Assembly: GCA_905250115.1 (NCBI GenBank)
Contig: CAJNOI010000101.1
Location: 1 to 64,000, forward strand
Source: Adineta steineri
Lineage: Eukaryota > Rotifera > Eurotatoria > Adinetida > Adinetidae
Length of the DNA: 64,000 bases
Direction: 5' to 3'
In this document: positions 1 through 11,300 of the stretch, piece by piece
How the letters are laid out: the number at the start of each line of letters is the position of its first letter
Numbering within the stretch: position 1 is the stretch's first letter
Translations under genes and position numbers: made by a program
Notes under the pieces: generated by a model
The model's input: the letters and a program-made list of their open reading frames with translations, nothing else
Told to the model about the DNA's origin: nothing
Databases searched by the model: none

Positions 1-47
1 ACTTCATCTTTTATCTCACAATTTCACGGAAAGTTGTTTTTGGCAAA

Positions 48-890
48 CACAGTAGAATCTCATAAAATGAACTCCCTCGTTTGTGAACACCCCGTTTAAC
101 TGATTACTTCGAGAACGCCCGAGCATATTTTGCTGGTTTTGAACTCCTCGTTTATGAAAACCCCTTGATTCTGAATGTGAACGGATTTTTTGAGCCCGAC
201 TGTATATATGAATCTTGTAATGTGAACAGTAATAGATGGCGTCACACTTACGAAATACATTTCGATGGATTTTATTGGCTATATAATTATATCCATACAG
301 AATATAAAAAGCAGAGAATAAAGAGAAACAATGAGAGAAATTCTTTCATTATCTGCCTATTAATTATGGCAGCAAGAAATGACTTAAATTTAGAACAAAT
401 GGTTAATTTAATTATAGATACTAAACAAAGAATGTCTTATCGATTATTGAAGGATTAATTCGATGTATTAGTTGGCGGTATATCAAATATTCTTAAAAGA
501 AAAAATGAATATTTGGACGATTATGAATGTAACAAGAGCAAAAAAATGAAACGAAAATTACATTCTTTCGTTCTTCAGTTTCAATCAAAACTAATTGATA
601 TTTATCTTGATATAAGCACTTTGAAACAAAAGACTATTCAAGAGTATTTCCAGCGGATTTAAAGAAAATCTTCATTTCTTATTTAAAATAGTTGTATTAA
701 AAAGTATTTTGTGATAAATAATGATAAATTATTGAATAAAAGTATCAAGTGATGATCAGAGAGTACAGAAAATAGTAAAGGAATTGTACTTAGATTAATT
801 TTGGTCAAACTCCCTCCTATATGATCACTCCATCATTGTGAACGTTTTCGTAGGAACCAGCGGTATTCACATGAGTGAGGTTCTATTGTG
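48..890. mobile_element. Internally deleted Tigger/pogo-like DNA transposon
   Basis: The left end (CACAGTAGAATCTCA at 48) and the right end (reverse complement CACAATAGAACCTCA, ending at 890) form imperfect terminal inverted repeats of the CAGTAGAA type found in pogo/Tigger elements. Between them lies a short transposase remnant (165-662). At about 0.84 kb it is far shorter than an autonomous element, so it is a non-autonomous deletion derivative. A TA target duplication is not clear. A telomere-like C-rich patch starts within a few bases of the right end. Confidence 0.65.
165..662 (+). pseudogene. Tigger/CENP-B-like transposase remnant (N-terminal helix-turn-helix plus C-terminal tail)
   Basis: The frame contains RNDLNLEQMVNLI, then after one TAA stop at 456-458 continues in the same frame with GGISNILKRKNEYLDDYE. 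This is the pattern of the CENP-B/pogo N-terminal DNA-binding domain. It ends TIQEYFQRI before a stop at 660, resembling the extreme C-terminus of Tigger/jerky transposases. The DDE catalytic core is missing, so the N- and C-terminal ends appear to be joined by an internal deletion. It cannot be functional. Family assignment is by eye and fairly sure; the upstream limit is uncertain. Confidence 0.6.
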
Positions 891-892
891 TA

Positions 893-924
893 TCCATCAC
901 ATACCCACACTCACACTCACGCCC
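893..924. repeat. Telomere-like C-rich patch
   Basis: Run of CCCACACTCACACTCACGCCC type, resembling the C-strand of degenerate TGTGGG repeats. It directly abuts the right end of the Tigger-like element. Confidence 0.5.
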
Positions 925-2091
925 ATTGACGTATTTTTATGACCAAATAAGATATTATAGTAAGTATCAGGAACAAATACCAAGTATTCTTCTTAAAGTA
1001 CAAGTACGAGTACAAATACTTGCGTCCTAGCTCTGGCAAGGACAGAATGTAGTTATAGAATGCTTAACTGTTACAAAAAGATACATTATACAGGATGCAG
1101 AATACGTTTATATTGAATTGAGAAAAATGCGTTGAGTATTATGATTATATAGGACTCCTCGCAATGGAGCGAATTTCTATTCGCAGATAATACTGCAGTC
1201 TAAGTTCAAATCATGATCAGTATCTTGGATAGCATCACAATGACACGGCTGTCAAAAATACGATGTGACGTCTATGTAGAAAATGTGTGTTCGGAGTAGT
1301 TGCCGAAACGAGTGCATTGGATAAATAATAGTTAATGTTATATTTTATGAAATCAGTACTACATAGATTTATGAATTATTCTTTTTAGTATAAGGGAGCA
1401 TTTTTGTCCTATATGGAGTTTTTTCATATAGTTTTATACCTGATCTATCATTTAGTTCTTTGTCTTATTCTATTTTTTTTAGTATTTCTATTCAAAAATC
1501 ATATCTACTGTTTTTTTTCTTTCCCCTAATAACGTCATTATCGCGTGCTCATATCTATCGTCTAAACGATACTTCATACGTTTGCACGTTCACTCTCTGT
1601 ACAATTTTTTTTGCTTTCCTGTTGGTTTTATATATCTTTTTTCGTTCTGTGTCGTCTCTTCTTTTTTTTCGTACAGCTGTCGACGAACATCACTTACTAG
1701 TATATATAAAAGGTCACGTTTTTATAGATATAAAAAGCGATAGCGATAAAAAAAAGTTTATATACACATGACAAACGGTTCATAGACTTCAAATAAGAAT
1801 AAAGCTTCGATGGATGAAAAAGGCAAACGAATTACAATATACAACGATCATGATCAATGGTGAACATTAGTTTCCCTAAATATGCCAGCGCAGTATGTAA
1901 CGAATGTGCAAAAGAAGTCTTTTTCTTTCTATTATTTATTTTTGTTTTTTTTGCTTTCAAAAGAAATTTAGTGAAATCGATTAACACCGTCGTATCAACA
2001 TTATTAATAATATATCCATTAGTTCAGCTCCAATATATACGTGATCATCTCTGTGCCAACTAGGTCTATTATTCAGTTCAAAGAAATATGA
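925..2091. other. AT-rich intergenic stretch without a recognisable gene
   Basis: Open frames at 1460-1771 and 1857-2063 are dominated by T-runs coding Phe/Leu/Ser and show no domain or conserved motif. I see no gene here. Confidence 0.5.
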
Positions 2092-2812
2092 ATGAGTTTT
2101 TTCAAGTGTCTACAAATCATCGAATACTATCAATCCGAAAGTGATAGAACTTCTGGAGATGAACGAGATTTGTCAGATATGCTCGATGAACTAAGAAGAG
2201 AAGAGATGCAACAAATTACTCAAAGTACTGTATATGATCGATCCTGCGACGATGAAATAGCTGAAATTATGACCGATAAATTGGAACATAGAGATGCTAA
2301 TACGAATTTTTTTTCAAAACCAAAATGTGGATATTGATAAGATTTTGAACATGGAATAGGCTCCTGTTTCGCCAGTTATATCAACACAATATTCATATCC
2401 ACCAATTCAGCAAACAGGTACCATATAGGACCACGATCTTCCTTATGTTGAATACAGTCATTTGGATCGACAGACTATTGCAGAAGAATGTGTCTTTAAT
2501 CTTATTCGTTTTTCAATCAATCGCCACTGAATCGATATCGTGCCAAATCTTTTGACATTATATCATTCACAAATGTACCGAAAGAAGAAGTGTTGGCGAA
2601 TATCCAGGATCGGTTTGGTGTTAACAAAATTCAATACCTTTGTATTGATGAAGAGATTAGTGAATGTAACCAGAAACGATACTTATATATACAACTTATA
2701 TTTAAAGATAAAATCGATCGAAGAAGACCATTTATAGACGATATAACTGAAACACAATGTAACTATGACGCAACAAATAATGATCTGGCTTGGAATGAGT
2801 ATTTAAAGAAAG
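2092..2812 (+). pseudogene. Decayed Rep/HUH-endonuclease-like gene fragment
   Basis: From about 2521 one frame reads with the layout of the rolling-circle Rep catalytic domain of CRESS-DNA replicons: a motif-1-like strand (FDIISFT), a motif-2 region (RYLYIQLIF) and a motif-3 region (NDLAWNEYLKKG) with Tyr and Lys. The two motif-2 positions that are His in active enzymes are Tyr here, so metal binding is probably lost. The upstream part (2092-2520) needs several frame changes and contains stops. The coding similarity ends exactly where a telomere-like patch begins (2821). Not expected to be functional. It could equally derive from a Rep-bearing transposon or plasmid-like element rather than a virus. 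Confidence 0.5.
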
Positions 2813-2820
2813 GTACACGT

Positions 2821-2888
2821 ATGGGTGTGGGTATGTATGTGTGCTTGAATCACAAATGAATACAAAACCCACACCCACACATCACACC
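2821..2888. repeat. Telomere-like inverted patch (G-rich then C-rich)
   Basis: GGGTGTGGGTATG is followed after about 30 bases by CCCACACCCACAC. The two arms are degenerate TGTGGG and its complement and could form a hairpin. It truncates the Rep-like fragment. Confidence 0.6.
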
Positions 2889-3599
2889 AAAAGTTGAACT
2901 TTATAATCAAGCATTATCATTATCGTACATTATACATTACTTATTTTCTTCCTCTTTTAATATCTTTTAGTTAGTTTTGTTTTCACATATACTCAACTAT
3001 TTACCTTTCTTTTTTCACAGTTTTCTATTCTAATAAATATGCATACAAAAAACATGTTATGATTGTTAGCATCTTGAGGGTGCAGGAGTGGATGTTTAAT
3101 AACAAACTGTCGTATCTATCGTGAAGAAAGATAAATACAATCTGCTCTTCTCAAATTTTGCTTTTCAGTTATCGATTGTGTTGTTATTGAAGTAAAAGGA
3201 ATATAATAATTGAAAAAATACACAGTTCAATATTTCGACGCATTTCGTGTTGTTTATTAATATAGAAACACATCAGGTTTTGTATAAACTGGTCAAAATA
3301 ATAGTAAGTAGAAAGGGCGGGTGGATGTTCACTCGAGAAAACTGTAAGATCCACACTCAGGCCCTAATTTTACCTACGTACAGTAGTCAACCTTCCCTCG
3401 TCAGCTCATTTTGATACGCTCGATTACTAAAGTAATGACCAAAAACGAGTGAATATGTTTACGCTTCTTAGACTGCAAAAACTGTGAGAATCTTATGAAT
3501 TCAGCATCAAAGTATTCGTCTCAACTTGATCTTTCGTTGAAATGAAATTGAATAGGGTTTATTTGGAATAATATATTTATTCTTTATACAACAAATTAT
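2889..3599. other. Intergenic, with two further telomere-like patches
   Basis: No gene seen. Contains TTGAGGGTGCAGGAGTGG at 3073 and a G-rich/C-rich inverted patch at about 3313-3364 (GGGCGGGTGGATG, then CCACACTCAGGCCC). The right part is the 3' flank of the SLC10A7-like gene. Confidence 0.5.
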
Positions 3600-4769
3600 T
3601 TATTGGCATTTAACGTTTATAGTTTCTGTTTCGACTACTTGAAGATCATCTGTATTCTTCAATGGAATATTGATATTGTCGTTTTGTACAGATGGTTGTT
3701 TATTTATTCCTCTTTCTATCCATTTTTTTAATAGAATAACTTCGATAGCACCAATTGCTAATTGTTCAACATGATAAATAATCATTGGTAGTGAGAGTAC
3801 ACCAGTGATATCTTGATTTTGATTTCCATAGAAAGCATTTATCAATGTAATTCCTATTGTTAAAGCTTTTGTTGCACCACAAAACATGATTGCTACGGTA
3901 TCTTTTCGAGAAAACTGCCAGCGTGGAATAGGTAATCTAGCTATAAACATAATCAATGATGAAAAAAACACATAAATTCCGGCATCAGTTAAAACTAAAA
4001 TGAGAAGATCTTTTTTCTGTATTGCCTGAAATGATCCAGTGGCAAAAGCTGTACAAAATACTGCCCAAACCAAGGTTAATATTGCTAAACTAGTGACCTC
4101 AGCAAAATAGAGTTTTTGTCGTAAATCCATTACTTGTTTTGGCCATAATAAACGAATTATTTGTCCGACAAAAAAAGGAATTAAAGCAGTTAAAATTAGA
4201 TTTCTAATGATACGCCCGTAATTTACTTGACCATTAGTATTATTTGTAATTGATAATGAATCAAATACTGGATTTTTTAGAAAATAAAATATCATAGCTG
4301 GTGAAACGAATATTCCTAGAAGATTTCCAAGAACGGCATTCAATAATGCTGCATATTCATTTCCCATTGCATTTTTAGTCATAACAGAATTACTTGAAAT
4401 AGTTGTACAACTGGATGCCATTATAATTATACCAACTATCAATGCTTTATTTAAAGATAATTTTATTAATAATAATGCTAAACCATAAGTAGTAAATGGA
4501 ACGATTATTAAACTATATATTTGAACAAGAACATGAAGACGAATATGAAGCAATTCTTGAAGAAGTTGTTGCGTTCTTACTGATAAACCGCTTAGAAAGA
4601 AAAGTAAGATAATACAACTTAATTTAACAGTCCATTCAGACCGAATATATCCACCTGTTTTACCTACATTTGGAAATAAATATGCAAGACAAATCACCAA
4701 AATTAAAACAATATGAAACCAAAACTTTTGAAGAATTGTTAATAAACACGACGAACGATTTTCTTTAGT
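3600..4769 (-). CDS. SLC10A7: SLC10A7-like bile acid:sodium symporter family protein (5' end unresolved)
   Basis: Multi-pass membrane protein of about 389 residues in this exon, with eight or more hydrophobic segments. Order and spacing follow animal SLC10A7: a first membrane segment after KFWF, then SGLSVRTQQL (compare SGLSLKTEEL in human), ITLINAFYGNQNQ, and LPMIIYHVEQLAIG near the C-terminus. A KDTVAIMFCGATKALTIGI stretch matches the family's KS-L-G block. SLC10A7 acts at the plasma membrane/secretory pathway and affects calcium and glycosylation homeostasis in vertebrates. No ATG opens this frame. A TAG at 4772-4770 is preceded by sequence usable as a splice acceptor, so an upstream exon is likely. 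That exon would lie in or beyond the neighbouring 117-residue frame. Family assignment is confident; the start is not. Confidence 0.8.
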   Translation of the reverse strand, partial: TKENRSSCLLTILQKFWFHIVLILVICLAYLFPNVGKTGGYIRSEWTVKLSCIILLFFLSGLSVRTQQLLQELLHIRLHVLVQIYSLIIVPFTTYGLALLLIKLSLNKALIVGIIIMASSCTTISSNSVMTKNAMGNEYAALLNAVLGNLLGIFVSPAMIFYFLKNPVFDSLSITNNTNGQVNYGRIIRNLILTALIPFFVGQIIRLLWPKQVMDLRQKLYFAEVTSLAILTLVWAVFCTAFATGSFQAIQKKDLLILVLTDAGIYVFFSSLIMFIARLPIPRWQFSRKDTVAIMFCGATKALTIGITLINAFYGNQNQDITGVLSLPMIIYHVEQLAIGAIEVILLKKWIERGINKQPSVQNDNINIPLKNTDDLQVVETETINVKCQ

Positions 4770-5092
4770 CTATTTTTCAGTTGTTCATCTTGAATATTTT
4801 GCATATATGTATGAACAGGTAGAGCCAATGTAGACAAACAATATAAGCAAACGAATTTATCATTATAAACAGCACAAATCTGAGGAGTATCTGTTAGGAA
4901 GATATTGTCTAATAGAATGTTACTCGAAACCATGAGAATTATTGAACAGTGACTTTTATCAACTGTATATTCTTTGAATTCATCATAGTTTTTAAATTCA
5001 TTTATGAATTTGATCCCTAAGACATCTTCGTCGGATTCATTTCCAAGCCAAACAAGTGAAAAATGATTCTTGTCACAGTTTCGAATTGACAT
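4739..5092 (-). CDS. Small protein resembling a bdelloid-type N-terminal module
   Basis: A 117-residue ATG-started frame. It has FSLVWLGNE near the N-terminus, an ILMVSSNILLDNIF strand and ICAVYNDKFVCLYC, then a basic tail. The rhythm (VWL..., I-LIVSG-like strand, I-x-VY-x-C strand) resembles a module I recall at the N-terminus of many bdelloid proteins, including ones with TPR or ADP-ribosyltransferase domains; this is from memory, not a search. It ends in a different frame about 30 bases inside the SLC10A7-like exon. It may be a separate short gene, a remnant, or an upstream exon joined by splicing. Confidence 0.45.
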   Translation of the reverse strand: MSIRNCDKNHFSLVWLGNESDEDVLGIKFINEFKNYDEFKEYTVDKSHCSIILMVSSNILLDNIFLTDTPQICAVYNDKFVCLYCLSTLALPVHTYMQNIQDEQLKNRLKKIVRRVY

Positions 5093-5597
5093 TTAATTTT
5101 TCATTTAATAGAAAAACGTTGATCTGTAATATAAATAGATATGCTTTTAGGATTAGAAATCTTAATGAATCTTTGAAATGATGAATAGAAATAAATAAAT
5201 CATCTTTTTACTCTATCATACTTAGTAAAATGTGTTGATCTATAGAATATCGAATATGTTTTAATCAACATTCTTCTTATCTATTCTTCTTTCGAAAGTG
5301 TACTTTGAAGGACACCATACATAAGGATCGATCATTGCGCAAAATGATAATTGAAAATGTTATTCGATACAATTTATATAAAATTAATCATCTTTCATTT
5401 AATTCAATATATTCGTTAGAGTGAATCACATCAATGGCGAGTGAGTTAACGGCTTAATTGTAGAAAGAGTCTATTGTGATGATCCAAAAATCATGAAAAA
5501 AATACGATTATACATTTACGCTTGATCTATTCTAGTTTTAAACGGTTCACACACACACTCACACCGTCGAAAAGATAATATTATGTGGTTCACGATA
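5093..5597. other. Intergenic spacer
   Basis: No gene seen. A short CACACACACTCACACC run at 5549-5566 lies about 30 bases before the start of the duplicated GST segment. Confidence 0.45.
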
Positions 5598-6711
5598 AAT
5601 TTATTTATGTTAAAAATATGAATACATTAATGCACACAGATTATTTTATACAAGTCAATCAAACACCTGTGAATATCAAAGAAAATCATTATTTTTGTCA
5701 TTGTATTCGTCTCAGTTTATTTCTTTTGTGATGCAAGAAATTTATTTAATGTTGCATTTGCTTCATCCCATGATTTTATTTCTGTTGATAATCGTTTTAC
5801 CCATGCTTGTACATTTGGATAATCATCATATGAAGCGCTCGCAACTGGTAACATCACTACTTCACAGACTAATGCAATATCAGCAATTGAAAGTTGATTT
5901 CCACCAGCAACATAATTATTTTTACTTAAGTTTTCATCCATGAATGTTAAACTTGATTTTAACACTTCATCACCTTCTTTTTTTAATTCATCAATTGTTT
6001 GTTGGGAATAATTTTTAATAGGACCAAATACATTTGCTTTAATTAAACGAACAGATCCATGACGAAGATTCGAATGATGCCAATCTAGCCAATAATCAAC
6101 TTTAGCACGTTGTTTTGTATCTTTTGGATAATAATGATCAGGTAGATTTCTACTTTCACATAAATAACGCATTATTGTATGTGATTCACCTAAATGAAAA
6201 CCATCGTCAACAATTGATGGAACCTTTCCACATGGATTTATTTGTTTGTAAGCAGCGCCTTGAGTTTCTTCCTTCATTATACCGATTTCGTGAACCTGAT
6301 GTTCAATGTTATTATCCATCAATAACATGGAGACCGCACGGCAAGGTTGAGATAACCAATCAGTATATAATTCAAGTACCATTTTAGAAATCTGAAAAGA
6401 AAATGTATATATTGACTTTATGTTAAAATGTCGTCGCTTGCTTTCTATCTAATGTTTTTTTTATAAAAGACGGTATTCTTTGTTGACTTTTTGGCACCGA
6501 ATTATTTCGTTCTTATCTATTACCACATAATAATATTATATCAATTCGTTTCTCTCGTGATTAACTAATTCTGCTGTAGTTTTATCTTTATTAACAATCG
6601 TAGGATAAATAATAACAGTAAAAAATAAGGAATTAATTGCTCGATACATATCTAAACAACTGAAAATATAGGTCGTTACAGAGGGTAACAACTTCGAGAT
6701 CTATAAAAAAT
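5598..6711. repeat. Direct duplicate A of a 1.1-kb GST-bearing segment
   Basis: From TTTATTTATGTTAAAAATAT to CTATAAAAAATT this segment aligns by eye without large gaps to 52376-53492, in the same orientation, including non-coding flanks on both sides of the GST. Similarity stops abruptly at both ends. The two copies are about 46.8 kb apart and bracket the NRPS/PKS locus. Confidence 0.8.
5717..6382 (-). CDS. Theta-class glutathione S-transferase, copy 1
   Basis: A complete 221-residue cytosolic GST, the usual family length. The thioredoxin-like half starts MVLELYTDWLSQPCRAV, with Ser11 in the place of the theta-class catalytic serine. KVPSIVDDGFHLGESHTI carries the glutathione-binding cis-Pro and the E-S pair. 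The all-helical half includes NQLSIADIALVCEV, the N-capping/hydrophobic staple region. It would conjugate glutathione to electrophiles or reduce peroxides. A CAG acceptor sits just upstream of the ATG (TTTCAG/ATTTCTAAA-ATG), so a 5' UTR intron is likely. By my count the second copy (52491-53156) differs at about 23 of 221 residues. Proximity to the biosynthetic genes suggests, but does not show, a role in self-protection. Confidence 0.92.
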   Translation of the reverse strand: MVLELYTDWLSQPCRAVSMLLMDNNIEHQVHEIGIMKEETQGAAYKQINPCGKVPSIVDDGFHLGESHTIMRYLCESRNLPDHYYPKDTKQRAKVDYWLDWHHSNLRHGSVRLIKANVFGPIKNYSQQTIDELKKEGDEVLKSSLTFMDENLSKNNYVAGGNQLSIADIALVCEVVMLPVASASYDDYPNVQAWVKRLSTEIKSWDEANATLNKFLASQKK

Positions 6712-8304
6712 TCTAGGAAAAATATTTCAAAAAGTCTTTGAATAAGATGAAAATATTAAGTTGATATATCAATTAGGTTGCAATGGTAATATAAATTCTA
6801 CTAACTTGTCTTACGTCTTCGATATTTGATAATTATTTTAAGAATATGATTATTATTAGGGAAGGAATGGAAAAGGATGTATAAAAACAAATATATGAAA
6901 GAAGAAAAAAGAATAAAAGGAGTAAAGTTTGTATAAATGAAAATTGTCTTTTAGTCAAATTTAATAAGTTCAGTATAAGGCATTGATGTTTATGACATTT
7001 TCCATTATTTGTATCATTAAAATCAAATGTAATTATACTTGGATCTGCTGAAGATGTTCGTGACATATCTCTTACTGTTGATGAAGAAGACATACGTCAT
7101 GCACATAATAAATGATCTGTATGCGTTGTTTTTCTTATTAGTAGAATTATATTTCATTGTATAAATGATGAACTAGTTTTATCTTTATTATTAATTTGAT
7201 TAACTTCATTAAAATGATCTTTTAAAAGTTGATATTTATCTTTTCTATTATCTTTTCTATAAACTAAGTAAATTCCAATATGTATAATTAAACCACCAAC
7301 AGTTAATACTTTTGTCGATGAAGAAAATGATAATGTTGCAGAATTTGAAGTTGTACTTAAAGATACATTAAATGAGTAACCATTTATTATAATTAAATTT
7401 GTTTCAAGATTTTTTTTTATAGCATTACTATTTTAATTAATTTAAAAAAAACTATATATATTGTATTATAAGTAATAATTGAAAGAGAAATATTTAAGAA
7501 ATAATAGCACGTGTTATTTCTGATTGATTATTTTCATTTAATGAATCATAATGTCCATCAAATTCAATATATGATACTGGATCACTAACATCAACTGAAA
7601 GAACAACTAAAAATTAAACGAAAAAAAATTTCTTAATATAAAAATAATTGTATTTTCTTTAACTAAAACTCGATTTGAAGATGTTAGTATCATATTTAAA
7701 ATATACATTCCAATATAATTAATTGCTGAATTGTATTGTAATAATTGGTAAAGTGATATACCTGCACTCCAGTCTCTTGATATTTTTAATAATTTGTGTA
7801 AAAAACACGAATATGTTGTTAGTTGATTTTTTGTTATATGTATAAGATCGAATATTTTCTTATAACTATTTCAATTATTAATAATCAATTCTAATTTTAC
7901 AATATCAAGTACAATATTTTATTTTAATAAAACTTTTACTGTTATTTCCTAATGATAAGAATGATATAGACATTTGATAATAAACTTAAACAAATTGAGT
8001 TATTTTAGATAATATTATTCGAAAGAGATAAAATGTTATAAATAAAAATCCTTCCAAATATATATCGATATAGAATAAGAATTTCTACATATTATTACTT
8101 GTTGATTATTATGGTATGTTTTCTTTTGATAGATATATTTGAAAATATATTCATATGATATAATCTTGCTGATCTTAGTACGATTGATGATAAAATTTAT
8201 TAGTTTTAATTGTTAAGAAATCTACAAATATTAGTATACTACGATAATTGATATAAATAAAATAGCGTTAATGAATAAGAATAAATAATAAATGTCAATA
8301 TATT
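6712..8304 (-). other. AT-rich region with possible exon remnants, gene not resolved
   Basis: On the minus strand 7431-7154 reads as a possible last exon: it follows an AATAG acceptor, contains a hydrophobic segment (KVLTVGGLIIHIGIYLVY) and a basic tail, and stops at 7154. Upstream pieces at about 7610-7500 (VSDPVSYIEFDG) and 7800-7680 (SAINYIGMYILNMI) look coding, but I could not make the splice phases agree. A separate 86-residue ATG frame at 7093-6833 starts MSSSSTVRDMSRTSS and ends in a hydrophobic low-complexity tail. This may be a decayed membrane-protein gene. No function is proposed. Confidence 0.25.
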
Positions 8305-11300
8305 TTAATTGTGAGCATCTAAAAGATGTAATTGCGTATTAGTAATGAGTGAATGTGTTTTGAGTTGTTTTAACATTTCATTAGCAATAGTTTCTTCTGG
8401 TTTGTTACGAATAGCTACTATTTGATAAGATCCACATGGTTGAATACGACGCATTTGTGTAATAAGATTTTGAGCATATGTAGATATAGATGATGATGAT
8501 GTTATTGCTGGTATTTGTAAAGCATAGATATCATTTGATGATGTTTCATCTTTTTGCTTAGATAATTTATCAATAAAAAATGTAAATAAATCTTCATTAT
8601 TATTATCATTTGATATTTGAGTAATACAAAACAGAGTTGAAGTATTATTTTGATTCGAACGATGTAGACAAATGATATTTTCTAAACCAGTATATGTTGA
8701 TGTATTAGAAAGTTGAAGTTCATTTTCATTAATCAACTCAAATTCTGAATCTTGTTCTTTTGCAGCTGATGATTTTGTTTGTTCTTTTTCATTAAGTTTA
8801 TTATAAACAAGTGTTGCAATTGTTTTAATTGAAAGTCCTTGAAGAAGATCAACTAATGGTATATAAATGCCAGTTTCTAAACCTAACCAATTATATAATG
8901 AAACAGCAGCTAATGAATCCATACCTTGACTAACAAGTGAACGATCAATAACTATACGATCAACACTAGTTGCACCTAATAATCGTGCAACCGTTGATTG
9001 AGTTCGTTCAATAATTGTTTCTTTTTTGTTCATAGTAGACTCATTTGAATTACTTTTTCCTGAGGATGATGGTTGATCGAATTTCATTTCTTTATAACGT
9101 TCATCTACGATTTTTCTTAAATAAGATGTAGCTAATGTTGGATAATTTCGATGTAATATTTGCCAATTAACAGCAAAAATAACAGGGCATGGACAAATCT
9201 TTTGAGTTTGATGAAAACATTCAATTAATTCGAATACAGTTACTGTTGGCATTAATTCAAAACCTTGTGTCTCTTTCAAAGTACTGAGCATTTCTTTATG
9301 ACGATGAAACATTCCAGCACCACTTACAGCTGGTAAACTAATTGACAGTGCTGGCAAACTAAGTTTTGTAGAACGATAATGAGCAAGTGCATCAAGAAAT
9401 TGATTACCAGCATTATAACCAGCAGATGCAACTTCAAGTAAATGATTTCGAATTGATGAAAACATAATAAAAAAATGAACAGGTGCATGAAGAAGTTGTG
9501 TAGCTTGATGAAGATACCATGCACCACGAACTTTTGGTGGTAAAACAAGTGATAAATGTTCTTGTGTTAAATTGCCTAAAGTACGATCTTCTGAAACAAC
9601 AGCACTATGAATAATACCACGAATAGGATAAGAAGTTTTTTGAAATCTTTCAATTAAGTCATGAACTTGTTGAAAATTTGTTACATCGGCTTGAACAACA
9701 TCAACATGAGCATTATATTCTTTTGTTGTTCGTTTTACTCTTAACCATTCAGCATATTGTGGATTCGAAGGTTGTTCAAGTTGAACTAATGTTCGACGAC
9801 TCATAAGTGCTATATGTTTAACACCTCGGTGTTCAATCATCCATCGAGACATTGTTAAACCAAGACCACCAAAACCACCAGATATTAAAATTGTTCCTTG
9901 AGTACAAACTTCTAATGAAAACATTGTATTATCACTTACAACTATTGATTAAGAAAAAATAGTTATTGAAAGAAAAAAGAAGATACGATTACCTTTTAAT
10001 AAACTATCAGATTGTTTCTTATTAATATTTAATGGTTGATCAGATGAAGTTATACGAAAAACTGTTTTACCCATAACTTGACCGCTACTGCATCTTAATA
10101 ATGCTTCTATTACTTGAGATGGTTCATAAGTAACTGTTGGTTCCACAGCACGTAATTTACGTTGAACAAATAAGTCAATTGCTTCTTCAAGCATAATATG
10201 AATAAGAGGCGATATATGATCAGCAAGTCCAGCAAAGTCAATCACATGAAAACTACAATCTGATCGTAATTGAAACATTGATAAATTGCCATTATGATAA
10301 ATATCTTTTTTACCCCATTCAACAAAATTACCATGATATGCTAATAATTTAATTGATTCTCTTAATAAAATACCTGATAATGAATTAACAATAACATCAA
10401 CACCTTGTGGGAGAATTCGACGTATATCATTAACAAAAGAAGTATCTCGACTATTAAATACATGTTCAATACCATAATATTCACGAAGAAAACGTCGTTT
10501 TTCTTCAGTTCCAGCTGTAGCAATAACACGAGCACCAATATATTGACAATATTGAATACACATTTGACCTGCAGCACCTGTTGCAGCATGAATAAGAACA
10601 GTTTGATCAGATTGTAAATGAGCACGATATTTAAGAGAATAAATAACTGTTAAAATTGGACATGGTAGACCACATAATTGTTCATCAGTAAGAGGGAAAT
10701 CAGATGGAATACGTATTGTAAGTTGCGAATTAATCATAATATGAGAATGATATGCACCAAGATTAGCAGAACCTAAAACATGATCACCAACTTGAAAATT
10801 AGTCGTTGTAGGATCTACACGTACAATAGTACCAACAAAATCTGAACCTGGTTCTGTATCTTGATTAACTTTTGGTTGATTTTCATCAGATTGTCCAAAA
10901 GTACGTGTATATGGATAAAGACCACGTGATTTGAGTACATCACGAAAATTAATACCAACACAATGAACACGAACTTCTACCATACCTGGTAATAATTCTT
11001 TTTCTCTGTCTTCTTCGATCCATGTTAATTCAGAAAGAAAACGAGATGGTGGTACACGAATACGGAATGGTTTGTGATCAGCATCTCGTTTAGGAATAAT
11101 AGAAATTTGTTCGTATTTAGATTTCTCTTCTTCATCATTATTTTGTAACATTTCATAATGCCATGTTAAATGTTGAACTTGATTTTGTTTTGTATGATTA
11201 AGGCGAAGAACAACTTCACAAGTATCAGTTGAATATCTTGAATTAATCATATATTCTATTAAAGTACGAATAAATATTGATTGATTATTATTATTTAATG

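Noticed and set aside
1460..2063. Two plus-strand open frames rich in Phe/Leu/Ser
   Set aside because: They follow T-runs; no motif, no neighbouring exons with matching phase.
5549..5566. Possible CRISPR or satellite from CACACACTCACACC
   Set aside because: Too short and without regular spacers; it fits the telomere-like patch family.
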